The notes under the pieces are model-generated. The model saw only the letters and a list, made by a program, of their open reading frames with translations, searched no databases and had not been told where the DNA came from. The translations under genes were made by a program, and so were the position numbers. Positions 1 to 8,208 of a DNA stretch of 58,674 bases are shown here, piece by piece (position 1 is the first letter of the stretch; the number at the start of each line of letters is the position of its first letter). The stretch covers positions 1 to 58,674 of the forward strand of contig QJVW01000107.1 in assembly GCA_003235575.1 (NCBI GenBank), read 5' to 3'. Source of the stretch: Candidatus Eiseniibacteriota bacterium. GTDB taxonomy: Bacteria > Eisenbacteria > RBG-16-71-46 > SZUA-252.

Positions 1-425
1 GCGCGCGCACGGCTCTTCCCCGGGGGCAGGTAGAGCTCGACGCGGTCGGTGAAGAGGAGGAGGCCGACGCGGTCACGGTTCCGCGCCGCCGCGAGGGACA
101 CGAGCGCTCCGGCCTCGGCCGCGGCGTCACGCTTGGCGCGGGCCCGGCTGCCGAACCCGAGTGAGCCGGAGAGATCGAGCGCCACGACCACCGTCAACTC
201 GCGCTCCTCGTCGAAGCGCTTGACGAAGGGCCGGCCCGCCCGCGCGGTCACGTTCCAATCGATGGAGCGGATGTCGTCGCCGGGCACGTACTCGCGAACC
301 TCGGCGAACTCCAGGCCTTGGCCGCGGAAGGCGCTGCGGTAGGCGCCCGAAAAGACTTCCTCCACCGCCCGGCGGCTTCGAATCGTCAGCCGCCGAACCT
401 GCGCCAGAAGTTCGGGCGTGATCAC
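1..425 (-). CDS. DUF58 domain protein (C-terminus outside window)
   Basis: This is the N-terminal 141 residues of a DUF58-family protein; the rest runs off the left edge. A YVPGDD..SIDWN signature sits at about residues 46-58, and a VWA/MIDAS-like DLSGS (DxSxS) at 84-88. DUF58 proteins are usually paired with a MoxR ATPase and are thought to act on envelope or complex maturation; their exact role is poorly known. The start is a GTG whose last two bases form the TGA stop of the upstream moxR gene (GTGA overlap), so the two are probably translationally coupled. The substrate cannot be told from sequence. Confidence 0.9.
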   Translation of the reverse strand, partial: MITPELLAQVRRLTIRSRRAVEEVFSGAYRSAFRGQGLEFAEVREYVPGDDIRSIDWNVTARAGRPFVKRFDEERELTVVVALDLSGSLGFGSRARAKRDAAAEAGALVSLAAARNRDRVGLLLFTDRVELYLPPGKSRAR

Positions 426-1411
426 GGAACCGCGACGCGGGCCAGAATGCGGCGCGTGATCTCGTCCACCGGGACGCCTTCCGCCTCCGCCTCGTAGGTG
501 AGAAGGATCCGGTGACGAAAGACGTCGGGCGCCAGTTCCTTCACGTCGTCGGGCGTGACGTAGGCGCGGCCGTCCAGGAACGCATTGGCGCGGCAGGCCC
601 GCGCGAGGGAGAGCGTGGCCCGCGGCGAGGCGCCGAATTGGATCAGCGGGCGGAGGTCGAGGCCGAAGCGCTCCGGCTCCCGTGTCGCATGAACCAGGTC
701 GACGATGTAGCGACGGATCCGCCCGTCGAGATAGACCGTGTGGACCGTGTGTCGGGCGGCCCGAATGGCCTCCGCGGTCACGACGGGCTTCGGCGCGGGC
801 GCCGCTTCGCCGCCCATACGCTCCAGGATCTCCGTCTCCTCCTCGGGGCTCGGGTAGCCGACACGGATCTTCAGGAGGAAGCGGTCCATCTGCGCTTCCG
901 GAAGCGGGTAGGTTCCCTCCTGCTCGATCGGGTTCTGCGTCGCCAGGACCCAGAAGAGCTCGTCGAGCGGATACGTCGTGTCCCCGATCGTCACCTGGCG
1001 CTCCTGCATCGACTCGAGGAGAGCGCTCTGGACCTTGGCCGGGGCGCGATTGACCTCGTCCGCGAGGAGAATCTGCGTGAACACCGGCCCGAACTTCGGG
1101 CTGAACGACCCTTCCCTCGGATCGAACACGAGCGTGCCGGTCAGATCGGCGGGAAGTAGGTCCGGCGTGAATTGGATCCGCCGGAACTGGGCGTCGATCG
1201 CCTGGGCGACGGTCTTCACGGCAAGCGTCTTCGCGAGTCCGGGTACGCCCTCGAGCAGGAGATGTCCGTCCGAAAGTAGCCCGATCAGGATCCGGCGCAC
1301 CATCGTCTCCTGTCCGACGATCGTGCGCTCCACCGCCTCGAGCAGCCGGGGAACGAATTCGCTCTCGGCCCGCACCTGCGCGGTTCGTTCTTCGAGGGAT
1401 GTGTCGCTCAT
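422..1411 (-). CDS. MoxR-family AAA+ ATPase
   Basis: A 329-residue cytoplasmic AAA+ ATPase of the MoxR group. Walker A is GVPGLAKT at residues 55-62, Walker B is ILLADE at 114-119, followed by a sensor-1 region with ATQNP. The length is normal for MoxR. MoxR proteins act as chaperone-like ATPases for VWA-domain partners, and the next gene is such a partner (DUF58). I chose the ATG at 1411, giving MSDTSLEER, because the open frame upstream of it is low-complexity Arg-rich sequence overlapping glyA. It follows glyA by 23 nt and is probably in the same transcript. Confidence 0.93.
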   Translation of the reverse strand: MSDTSLEERTAQVRAESEFVPRLLEAVERTIVGQETMVRRILIGLLSDGHLLLEGVPGLAKTLAVKTVAQAIDAQFRRIQFTPDLLPADLTGTLVFDPREGSFSPKFGPVFTQILLADEVNRAPAKVQSALLESMQERQVTIGDTTYPLDELFWVLATQNPIEQEGTYPLPEAQMDRFLLKIRVGYPSPEEETEILERMGGEAAPAPKPVVTAEAIRAARHTVHTVYLDGRIRRYIVDLVHATREPERFGLDLRPLIQFGASPRATLSLARACRANAFLDGRAYVTPDDVKELAPDVFRHRILLTYEAEAEGVPVDEITRRILARVAVP

Positions 1412-1434
1412 GGTTTGACGGCGACGACCGGCGT

Positions 1435-2733
1435 CTATCCCAGCCGTCGCGGGTAGAGGGGGTGCGCGGCGCACAGGTCCGCCACCTTGACGCGGATCTT
1501 CTCGAGCGCGGCCTCGTCCGCGCGAAGGCGAAGCGCCTCGTCGATCCATCCGGCGAGGTCGCGCATCGCGGCGACGCCCAGCCCTCGCGTGGTGACGGCC
1601 GGGGTGCCGATGCGGAGCCCGCTCGTTACCGCCGGCGGACGCGGATCGCCGGGCACCGCGTTCTTGTTCACGGTGATTCCCGCGCGGTGGAGCGCGACCT
1701 CGGCTTCGGCGCCGGAGTAGTCGGCCCGCTTCAGATCGACCAGGATGAGATGGTTGTCCGTGCCGCCGGTGACGAGGTCGTAGCCCCGCTCCAGGAGCGC
1801 CGCGGCCAGGGCCTGCGCGTTCTCAACGACGCGCCGGGCGTAGTCGCCGAATTCCGGCGTCGCCGCCTCGCGGAAGCAAACGGCCTTGGCGGCGATCACA
1901 TGCATGAGCGGCCCACCCTGCATCCCGGGAAAGACCGACTTATCAATCGCTTTTGCGAATTCCTTCTTGCAGAGGATGAGCCCACTGCGCGGTCCACGCA
2001 GCGTCTTGTGGGTGGTGGTCGTGACCACGTCGGCGTGCGGCACCGGGCTCGGATGGCACCCCGCCGCGACGAGGCCGGCGATGTGGGCCATGTCGACCAC
2101 GAAGCGCGCGCCCACCTCGTCCGCGATCGCCCGGAAGCGGGCGAAGTCGATGACGCGCGGGTAGGCGCTGGCGCCGGCGACGATCACCTGGGGCCGATGC
2201 TCGCGCGCCATCGCCGCGACCTGATCGTAGTCGAGAAGTCCGGTCTCGGCGGACAGTCCGTACTGGACGGCCTTGAAGACGATCCCCGTCGCCGACACCT
2301 TGTGCCCGTGCGTGAGGTGGCCCCCATGCGCGAGCGCCATGCCGAGAAGGGTGGAGCCCGGAGGCATGAGCGCCAGGTAGGCGGCGAGATTCGCCTGGGC
2401 GCCCGCGTGCGGCTGCACGTTCACGTGCTCGGCGCCGAAGAGCGCCTTCGCCCGTTCGATGGCGAGGGTCTCCGCGACGTCGACATGTTCGCATCCGCCG
2501 TAGTACCGCTTGCCCGGATAGCCCTCGGCGTACTTGTTGGTCAGCGGGGTGCCCATCGCCTCCAGGACCGCTTCGCTGACGAAGTTCTCGGATGCGATCA
2601 GCTCCAGCGTCGCGCGCTGTCGTTCGACCTCGTGCGTGATCGCGGAGGCGATGTCCGGATCGATATCGGCCAGCGGCGCATCCCGTCGCTCGAGACCGGC
2701 CGCGTCCATGGATTCGGTGCGTGGGCTCGTCAC
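1435..2733 (-). CDS. glyA: serine hydroxymethyltransferase
   Basis: PLP enzyme that interconverts serine plus THF and glycine plus 5,10-methylene-THF. The 432-residue length fits the bacterial family. The PLP lysine is Lys243 in [10 protein letters not shown], and the [15 protein letters not shown] substrate/PLP segment lies at 66-80. The start is a GTG at 2733 with an AAGGCG just upstream; the next ATG, at 2709, has no ribosome site. It lies 9 nt after ilvE. The order sua5, LMW phosphatase, (ilvE), glyA resembles the sua5-ywlE-glyA neighbourhood known in Firmicutes. Confidence 0.97.
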   Translation of the reverse strand: MTSPRTESMDAAGLERRDAPLADIDPDIASAITHEVERQRATLELIASENFVSEAVLEAMGTPLTNKYAEGYPGKRYYGGCEHVDVAETLAIERAKALFGAEHVNVQPHAGAQANLAAYLALMPPGSTLLGMALAHGGHLTHGHKVSATGIVFKAVQYGLSAETGLLDYDQVAAMAREHRPQVIVAGASAYPRVIDFARFRAIADEVGARFVVDMAHIAGLVAAGCHPSPVPHADVVTTTTHKTLRGPRSGLILCKKEFAKAIDKSVFPGMQGGPLMHVIAAKAVCFREAATPEFGDYARRVVENAQALAAALLERGYDLVTGGTDNHLILVDLKRADYSGAEAEVALHRAGITVNKNAVPGDPRPPAVTSGLRIGTPAVTTRGLGVAAMRDLAGWIDEALRLRADEAALEKIRVKVADLCAAHPLYPRRLG

Positions 2734-2742
2734 GCCGACGCC

Positions 2743-3705
2743 TTAGCGAGCCTTCCGGGCGGCGCGCTGCACCTTTCCCGATGTCTCGATCGGGAAGAGC
2801 CAGCCGTGACGGTCCGGTTCGCGCCCCTCGATGATGTCGAAGAACGCTTCCTGGAGTCGTTTCGTGATCTTCCCCACCTTGCCGTCCCCCACGGGGACCC
2901 GGTCCACCGACGTGATCGGGGTGATCTCCGCCGCCGTACCGGTGAAGAAGACCTCGTCGGCCAAGGAAAGCATCTCGCGAGGCAACTGCTCCTCGCGCAC
3001 CTCGTAACCCAGCTCGCGTGCCAAGACCATGATGCAGTCACGCGTGACGCCGGGAAGGATCGCGCTGGCCAGGGAGGGTGTGTAGAGCGTCTCGCCTCGT
3101 ACGAGGAACAGGTTTTCCCCGCTTCCCTCCGCAAGGAACCCGAACGAGTCGAGGGCGATCCCCTCCACGTAGCCGTCGGCGACGGCCTCGAGCTTGATCA
3201 GCTGGCCGTTCAGGTAGTTCGCCCCGGTCTTCGCCATGAAGGGGAACGTGTCGGGCGCGGCGCGGCGCCAGGACGAGACGCGCACGGCGATCCCCTTGTC
3301 CAGTGCCTCTTTGCCCAGGTACTTCCCCCAATCGAGCGTGGCGATGGCGACGTCGACGGGCACGCCGGCCGGGTTCACGCCCAGCGACTTGTACCCACGG
3401 TAGACGACCGGGCGGACGTAGCACGCGTGGCCGCCGTTCCGGCGCACGGTCTCGCGGCACGCCTCCATCAACTCGTCGAACGTGTACGTGATCTCCATCC
3501 GGGCGATCTTGCTGGAGTCGAGAAGACGCTGCACGTGGCGGTCGAGGCGGAAGATCGCGGTGCCGCGGGGCGTATCGTACGCGCGGATCCCCTCGAAGAC
3601 GCTCGACCCGTAGTGCACGACGTGGGACAGCACGTGAATCGTCGCATCCTCGAACGCGACGAGCTTGCCGTTCATCCATACGACCGGCTGGGCATCCCGA
3701 GCCAT
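2743..3705 (-). CDS. ilvE: branched-chain amino acid aminotransferase
   Basis: Class IV PLP aminotransferase for the last step of Ile/Leu/Val synthesis. It has 320 residues with the schiff-base Lys159 in MAKTGANYLNG and the class IV segment EGSGENLFLV near 217-226. The start at 3705 (MARDAQ) is preceded by a strong GGGAGG seven bases upstream; the longer reading from 3729 has none. A class IV relative such as D-amino-acid aminotransferase is possible but the whole-length match is to IlvE. Confidence 0.95.
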   Translation of the reverse strand: MARDAQPVVWMNGKLVAFEDATIHVLSHVVHYGSSVFEGIRAYDTPRGTAIFRLDRHVQRLLDSSKIARMEITYTFDELMEACRETVRRNGGHACYVRPVVYRGYKSLGVNPAGVPVDVAIATLDWGKYLGKEALDKGIAVRVSSWRRAAPDTFPFMAKTGANYLNGQLIKLEAVADGYVEGIALDSFGFLAEGSGENLFLVRGETLYTPSLASAILPGVTRDCIMVLARELGYEVREEQLPREMLSLADEVFFTGTAAEITPITSVDRVPVGDGKVGKITKRLQEAFFDIIEGREPDRHGWLFPIETSGKVQRAARKAR

Positions 3706-3744
3706 GAATTCCTCCCAAGGTCCTGCCACGGTACGCCTGCGCGC

Positions 3745-3754
3745 CGTGACAAAA
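3745..3754. repeat. 10-bp direct repeat, copy 1 (CGTGACAAAA)
   Basis: The ten bases cgtgacaaaa occur here, just after the stop codon of the LMW phosphatase and about 40 bases before the ilvE start, and again at 4268-4277 before the phosphatase start. Both copies have the same orientation. It could be a regulatory site in two 5' leaders or chance. Confidence 0.35.
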
Positions 3755-4243
3755 TTATCGAACGCCCTCCCGCCGCTCGATCGCGTCCCGAATCACGGGA
3801 AGCCAGCGAAGCAGGTGGCTGCGAATACGGTGAAACGTGTCGTCGTAGTCCTCTGCCGTGCCCCCGATCGGGTCGGTCACCCCCGCCGGCTTCATGCCCT
3901 CCTCGGCGCTCCGCTCGGCGATCAGGTGAATCCGGTCCCGCACGTCGGGGGCCAGGCCGCGCGCCCATTCCGCGTGGTGGGACTCCATGGCCAGGATCAG
4001 GTCCGCCTCGCGCACCATGCGGGGCGTCAGCGCCCTGGAGCGGTGCGCGCTCAGATCCAGATCGTGAGCGGCGGCCGTCGTAATGGCCAGCGACGTCGCC
4101 GGGAGTCCGTCCGTAGCCCCGGTGCCCGCGGAGCCGATTTCCACGTTTCCGGTCGGATCGTTTGCAAGCATCGAGCGGAGAAGCGCCTCGGCCATTGGGC
4201 TTCGGCAGGTGTTCCCCGTGCAGATCAGGAGTACGTGGAACAT
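3755..4243 (-). CDS. low-molecular-weight phosphatase, YwlE (protein-arginine phosphatase)-like
   Basis: A 162-residue LMW-PTP fold protein. The P-loop is CTGNTCRS at residues 8-15 with nucleophile Cys8 and Arg14, and the general-acid Asp124 sits in DPIGGT. The residue after the P-loop Asn is Thr12; in Bacillus YwlE the matching Thr11 selects phospho-arginine, while tyrosine phosphatases have Ile there. The sua5 neighbour upstream and glyA downstream also recall the ywlE locus. I therefore infer an arginine phosphatase, but no McsB kinase is visible in the window. A sigma70-like promoter lies directly upstream (4280-4308). Confidence 0.88.
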   Translation of the reverse strand: MFHVLLICTGNTCRSPMAEALLRSMLANDPTGNVEIGSAGTGATDGLPATSLAITTAAAHDLDLSAHRSRALTPRMVREADLILAMESHHAEWARGLAPDVRDRIHLIAERSAEEGMKPAGVTDPIGGTAEDYDDTFHRIRSHLLRWLPVIRDAIERREGVR

Positions 4244-4267
4244 GAGCCTCGCAGGGTCGGTTGGCAG

Positions 4268-4277
4268 CGTGACAAAA
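4268..4277. repeat. 10-bp direct repeat, copy 2 (CGTGACAAAA)
   Basis: Second copy of cgtgacaaaa, in the 5' leader of the LMW phosphatase, at or just past the predicted transcription start and about 25 bases before the start codon. The other copy is at 3745-3754. Confidence 0.35.
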
Positions 4278-4279
4278 CG

Positions 4280-4308
4280 AGTCTAGGGTGGCGGCCAAGG
4301 GGCGTCAA
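4280..4308 (-). promoter_or_regulatory. sigma70-type promoter for LMW phosphatase-ilvE-glyA
   Basis: Reading the minus strand: -35 TTGACG (4308-4303), a 17-nt spacer, then -10 TAGACT (4285-4280). The predicted start gives a leader of about 30 nt. The TGA stop codon of the upstream sua5-like gene (4307-4305) lies inside the -35 hexamer. Confidence 0.65.
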
Positions 4309-4949
4309 GTGTGGTCGCCGCCGATATCTGCGAGACCAACGGCACCCGTCCGAAGCACCGCGACGGTACTTCCGTCCACGCGCACCAGGGTCGACGGCAC
4401 GCCCCCGAGGTCTCCTCCATCGATTGCGATCGACGCCCCCGCTCGGGCGGCGTCCGCCATCCGGGCCGGCGGGTCGCCGCCCGGCCGGTTCGCCGACGTC
4501 GAGACGAGCAGGCCCCCGGAGGCCCGAACGACCTCTCGAAGGAACGGGCTGCCGGGGCACCGAACCGCCGCCGTGCCGTCGGCGGCGCGGAGCGCCTCCG
4601 GGATCGACGTGGAGGCCGGGAGAACGATCGTGAGCGCCCCCGGCCAGTGTCGCTCCGCCAGTTCCAGCGCGCGGACCGGGACCGTGACGTCCCAGCGGCC
4701 CAGCGCGTGTGGATCGTCGATCAGGAGAACCCAGCCCTTCTTCGCCGCGTCGCGCGGCTTCAGCGCGCGCAGCCGCTCCAGCCCCGCGGGCCGGTCGGCG
4801 CGGACGTGATAGCCGTAGAGGCCCTCGGCGGGCAGCAGGGCGATTTCTCCGTCCGCGAGGCGGGCGGCAGCCTCGTCGCGGGCATGGGCCCAGGAGGCAG
4901 GGTCTTCGAGGTTGATGCGCAGCACCGGCGGCTCGGCCGGGATCGCCAC
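4305..4949 (-). CDS. divergent Sua5/YciO/YrdC-domain protein
   Basis: A 214-residue YrdC-like protein. The family makes L-threonylcarbamoyl-AMP from Thr, bicarbonate and ATP for tRNA t6A37. Visible marks are an ATP/Thr-site-like LLPAEGLYGYHV (canonical PTETVYGL), the ALKPRDAAKKGW basic loop and the STSANRPGG C-terminal motif. The first two depart from consensus: no PTET, and no Pro closing the KxRxxxP loop. It may be a true t6A enzyme or a YciO-like paralogue of unknown role. GTG start, 3 nt after purE. Confidence 0.82.
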   Translation of the reverse strand: MAIPAEPPVLRINLEDPASWAHARDEAAARLADGEIALLPAEGLYGYHVRADRPAGLERLRALKPRDAAKKGWVLLIDDPHALGRWDVTVPVRALELAERHWPGALTIVLPASTSIPEALRAADGTAAVRCPGSPFLREVVRASGGLLVSTSANRPGGDPPARMADAARAGASIAIDGGDLGGVPSTLVRVDGSTVAVLRTGAVGLADIGGDHT

Positions 4950-4952
4950 GCC

Positions 4953-5429
4953 CTAGACCTTTCCGCCGCTCGCGAGGTTCTCCTTCATGGTTCGCAGCTT
5001 CTCGTGGAGCGCGGCGTCGTTCAGCGCGAGGATCTGCACCGCCAGGATCGCCGCGTTCTTCGCGCCGGGGGCGCCGATGGCGACGGTCGCCACGGGGACG
5101 CCGGGCGGCATCTGCACCGTGGCGTAGAGCGAGTCCGCCCCGCCCAGCGCGGTTCCCAGGAGCGGCACGCCGATCACCGGGAGCGTCGTATGCGCCGCGA
5201 CCGTCCCCGCCAGGTGGTTCGCCATGCCGGCGGCCGCGATGAACACCCGAACACCGCGTCCGGGGGCGGCGTCGACGATCTGTCGAACCTTCTCCGGCGA
5301 GCGATGCGCCGAGGCGTGATGCATTTCGTGCGCGACGCCGAAGGAGTCCAGCACCTTCGCCGTCGCTTCCATGGTCGCGCGATCGTTCTCGCTTCCGAAG
5401 AGGATCGCAACACGGCTAGTCGAGGTCAT
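4953..5429 (-). CDS. purE: N5-carboxyaminoimidazole ribonucleotide mutase
   Basis: Class I PurE of 158 residues, converting N5-CAIR to CAIR in purine synthesis. Typical segments are the phosphate-binding FGSENDRATM near the N-terminus, HHASAHRSPE with the catalytic-loop His, and AAAGMANHLAG. No PurK is visible in the window. The ATG overlaps the TGA of purD (ATGA), so translation is probably coupled. The long open frame reading further upstream is only a shadow of purD. Confidence 0.96.
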   Translation of the reverse strand: MTSTSRVAILFGSENDRATMEATAKVLDSFGVAHEMHHASAHRSPEKVRQIVDAAPGRGVRVFIAAAGMANHLAGTVAAHTTLPVIGVPLLGTALGGADSLYATVQMPPGVPVATVAIGAPGAKNAAILAVQILALNDAALHEKLRTMKENLASGGKV

Positions 5430-6727
5430 GGATCGGTTCTCCCCACCTGTTCGGATGTCAGCGCGATGTCGCGCCGGTATTGCATGCCTGCGAAATAGAT
5501 CCGGGACGTGGCCGCGTACGCGGCCTCCCGGGCTTCCTCGAGGTTGACGCCGCGCGCGGTCACGCCCAGGACCCGGCCGCCGCTCGTGACCCACCGTCCC
5601 ATGTGCTTGTCGATGCCCGCGTGGAAGAGATGGATCCCGTGCTGCCACGGCCCCTCGAGCCCTTCGATGTCGTCTCCGGTCGCCGGTCGCGCGGGATAGC
5701 CGCGTGACGCAAGGACCACGCAGACGGCCGCTCCGCGGTACTTCAAAAACGTCGCGTGCCGATCCGCGGGCAGCCGGCCGAGCGCGGCATTCCAGAGCAG
5801 CGGCAGCGCATCTTCCTCCAGGAGCGGCAGAACCACCTGCGCCTCCGGATCCCCGAAGCGAGCGTTGAATTCGAGCACCTGCGGCCCCTCCGACGTCAGC
5901 ATCAGACCGAGGTAGAGGATCCCGCGGTACGGCGTGTTCTCCTCGCGGAGGGTGCGCAGGATCGGATCGACGATCCGCTTCCCGAAGGCGATCGCGTCCG
6001 CCTCCGACGGCAGGCGCGCCGGCGCGCACGCGCCCATCCCGCCGGTGTTCGGACCCGTGTCGCCTTCTCCGATCCGCTTGTGATCCCGCGCGGGCGGAAA
6101 GAGCATCCACCGCTGCCCGTCGGTGAGGACCAATACCGACGCTTCCTCTCCCCGGATGAAGTCCTCGATGACGATCGTCTCACCGGCCGGGCCCAGGGCG
6201 CCGTCGCGCATCCAGGCGTCGACCGTGGCGCGGGCCTCGTCGGCGTTCTCCGCGATGACGACGCCCTTCCCCGCGGCCAATCCGTCCGCCTTGAGGACGA
6301 TCGGATAGGTAACCGTCGCGAGCAGCGCATCCGCTTCGTCCGCCGAGGTCGCGACGCGATACGGCGCGGTCGGCAGGCCGAGGCGGGTCAAGAGATCCTT
6401 CGTGTAGCGCTTGCTCGATTCCAGGCGCGCGGCCGCGGCCCCCGGGCCGAGCGTCGCGATGCCCACGGCGCGCAGGGCGTCCGCCAGACCCGCCGCCAAC
6501 GCCACCTCGGGGCCGACCACCACGAAGTCGATCTCGTTCTTCTTGGACCAGCCCACGATCGACTCCACGTCGTCGGGGGCGACCGGGATGCGCTCGGCGA
6601 GCGGTTCCATGCCGGGATTGCCGGGCGCGACGAAGATTTGCGGCGAGTCCTCCGCCCGATGGAGCGCCTCGACGATGGCGTGCTCGCGGCCCCCCTGCCC
6701 TACGACCAAGACGCGCATGCCGATCAT
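5426..6727 (-). CDS. purD: phosphoribosylamine-glycine ligase
   Basis: ATP-grasp GAR synthetase, 433 residues: 5-phosphoribosylamine + Gly + ATP to GAR. The N-terminal GQGGREHAI, the ATP-grasp LKADGLAAGKGV, the GPNTGGMGA substrate loop and the metal-binding LEFNARFGDPE are all present. The first ATG (6727) overlaps the gatB stop as ATGA; a second ATG three codons in is a possible alternative. The purD-purE pair is embedded between gatB and sua5 rather than in a purine operon. Confidence 0.97.
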   Translation of the reverse strand: MIGMRVLVVGQGGREHAIVEALHRAEDSPQIFVAPGNPGMEPLAERIPVAPDDVESIVGWSKKNEIDFVVVGPEVALAAGLADALRAVGIATLGPGAAAARLESSKRYTKDLLTRLGLPTAPYRVATSADEADALLATVTYPIVLKADGLAAGKGVVIAENADEARATVDAWMRDGALGPAGETIVIEDFIRGEEASVLVLTDGQRWMLFPPARDHKRIGEGDTGPNTGGMGACAPARLPSEADAIAFGKRIVDPILRTLREENTPYRGILYLGLMLTSEGPQVLEFNARFGDPEAQVVLPLLEEDALPLLWNAALGRLPADRHATFLKYRGAAVCVVLASRGYPARPATGDDIEGLEGPWQHGIHLFHAGIDKHMGRWVTSGGRVLGVTARGVNLEEAREAAYAATSRIYFAGMQYRRDIALTSEQVGRTDP

Positions 6728-8208
6728 GAGGATTCCTCCGCCAGCACCGCCCGAAGGGCCGCCTGCAGCTTCTCGGGGTGGGCGCGGCCGCGGGACTGCT
6801 TCATCGCCTGCCCCACGAGATACGCGAACGTCTTCTCCTTGCCGGCGCGGAACTCGGCGGTCGGTCCCGGATTCGCCGCCAAGACCTCGCGCGCGAGGGC
6901 GCGCAACGCCGCGTCATCGTCGATCGGGAGAAGTCCGTGCTTCTGCACCAACGCCTCGGGTCCTTCGGGATCCGTGAGCATCTTTTCGAAGAGTTGCTTT
7001 CCGATCTTTCCCGATACGCGGCCCGCCGCGACCATGCCGACCAGGTCGCCGAGTCGGTCGGCGCGAATGGGGAAGGTTTCGATGCTGCCGCCGATCTTGT
7101 TCCGCACGGCGTTCACCTCCGTCATGATCCAGTTCGAGGCGAGCTTGGGGTGTCCCGAGCGCGCGGCCGTCTCCTCGTAGTACGCCGCCAGGGCGCGCGT
7201 CTCCGTCAGCACCTCGGCGTCGTAGTCGGGAATGCCGTGCGCGCGCACCAGGCGCGCCCGAAGCGCGTCGGGCAGTTCGGGGAGCGAGGCGCGCAGTCGC
7301 TCGATCCATGCCGCGTCGAGGTCGAGCGGCAGCAAGTCGGGCTCGGGGAAATAGCGATAGTCGTGCGCCTCCTCCTTGCTACGCATCGTCTCGGCGACGC
7401 CGCGCGCGGAATCCCACAGCAGCGTCTCCTGCACGACCCGCCCGCCGGACTCCAGCAGCGCGATCTGCCGGTCGATCTCGTAGGCGATCGCCTTTTCGAC
7501 GTAGCGGAAGGAATTCAAGTTCTTGATCTCGGTCTTCGTGCCGAATTCCGCCTGGCCGCGCGGGCGCACCGACACGTTCGCGTCGCAACGAAGGCTGCCC
7601 TCCTCCATGTTCCCGTCGCAGACGTCGAGGTAGATGAGGATCTGCTTCAATTTGGTCAAGTACTGGTACGCCTCCTCGCCGGTGCGAAGCTCCGGCTCCG
7701 AGACGATCTCGATCAGCGGAACCCCGGCGCGATTGAGGTCCACGCGCGTCGTGGAGACGCCCTCGCGGCCCTCCGGGTGCAGGGACTTGCCCGCGTCCTC
7801 TTCGAGATGGATGCGCACGAGCCCGATGACCTTCGGGCCTTCCGCGGTGCGGATCGCCACGCCGCCCCCTTCGCAGAGAGGACGGTCGTACTGGGAGATC
7901 TGGTAGCCCTTGGGCAGATCGGGGTAGAAGTAGTTCTTGCGGGCGAAGACGCTGCGCGGGTGGATCGTGGCGCCGACCGCCAGCCCCGTCATGACGGCGA
8001 ACTCCACGGCCCGGCCGTTCAAGACCGGAAGCACGCCCGGGAGTCCGAGACAGAGCGGGCAAACCTGCGTGTTCGCGGACGCGCCGAACGAGGTCGAACA
8101 GGCGCAGAAGATCTTCGTCTTCGTCTTGAGCTGCGCGTGGACCTCGAGCCCGATCACCGCCTCGTACCGGTCCCGCGCGGCGTTGCCCGCGGCGCCCGAC
8201 TTCGTCAT
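6724..8208 (-). CDS. gatB: Asp/Glu-tRNA(Asn/Gln) amidotransferase subunit B
   Basis: A 494-residue subunit of GatCAB that holds the misacylated tRNA and phosphorylates the Glu/Asp side chain. It shows the IGLEVHAQLKTKTKIFC start, a Zn-site pair of cysteines in CPLCLG, the YPDLPKGYQISQYD block and a C-terminal GatB/YqeY tRNA-binding domain. The start at 8208 has a GGAGGAGGT site and overlaps the gatA stop by four bases (ATGA). It forms a complete set with gatA and gatC just upstream. Confidence 0.98.
   Translation of the reverse strand: MTKSGAAGNAARDRYEAVIGLEVHAQLKTKTKIFCACSTSFGASANTQVCPLCLGLPGVLPVLNGRAVEFAVMTGLAVGATIHPRSVFARKNYFYPDLPKGYQISQYDRPLCEGGGVAIRTAEGPKVIGLVRIHLEEDAGKSLHPEGREGVSTTRVDLNRAGVPLIEIVSEPELRTGEEAYQYLTKLKQILIYLDVCDGNMEEGSLRCDANVSVRPRGQAEFGTKTEIKNLNSFRYVEKAIAYEIDRQIALLESGGRVVQETLLWDSARGVAETMRSKEEAHDYRYFPEPDLLPLDLDAAWIERLRASLPELPDALRARLVRAHGIPDYDAEVLTETRALAAYYEETAARSGHPKLASNWIMTEVNAVRNKIGGSIETFPIRADRLGDLVGMVAAGRVSGKIGKQLFEKMLTDPEGPEALVQKHGLLPIDDDAALRALAREVLAANPGPTAEFRAGKEKTFAYLVGQAMKQSRGRAHPEKLQAALRAVLAEESS

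Noticed and set aside
3745-3760. Bacteroidetes-like -7 motif TAATTTTG (TAnnTTTG) before ilvE
   Set aside because: The TA is part of the phosphatase stop codon, no -33 TTG partner is at the right distance, and other promoters here are of the TTGACN/TANNNT type.
1399-4083. 894-codon plus-strand open frame
   Set aside because: Antisense to glyA and ilvE; Arg/His/Gly-rich, no domain, no ribosome site. A GC-rich shadow frame.
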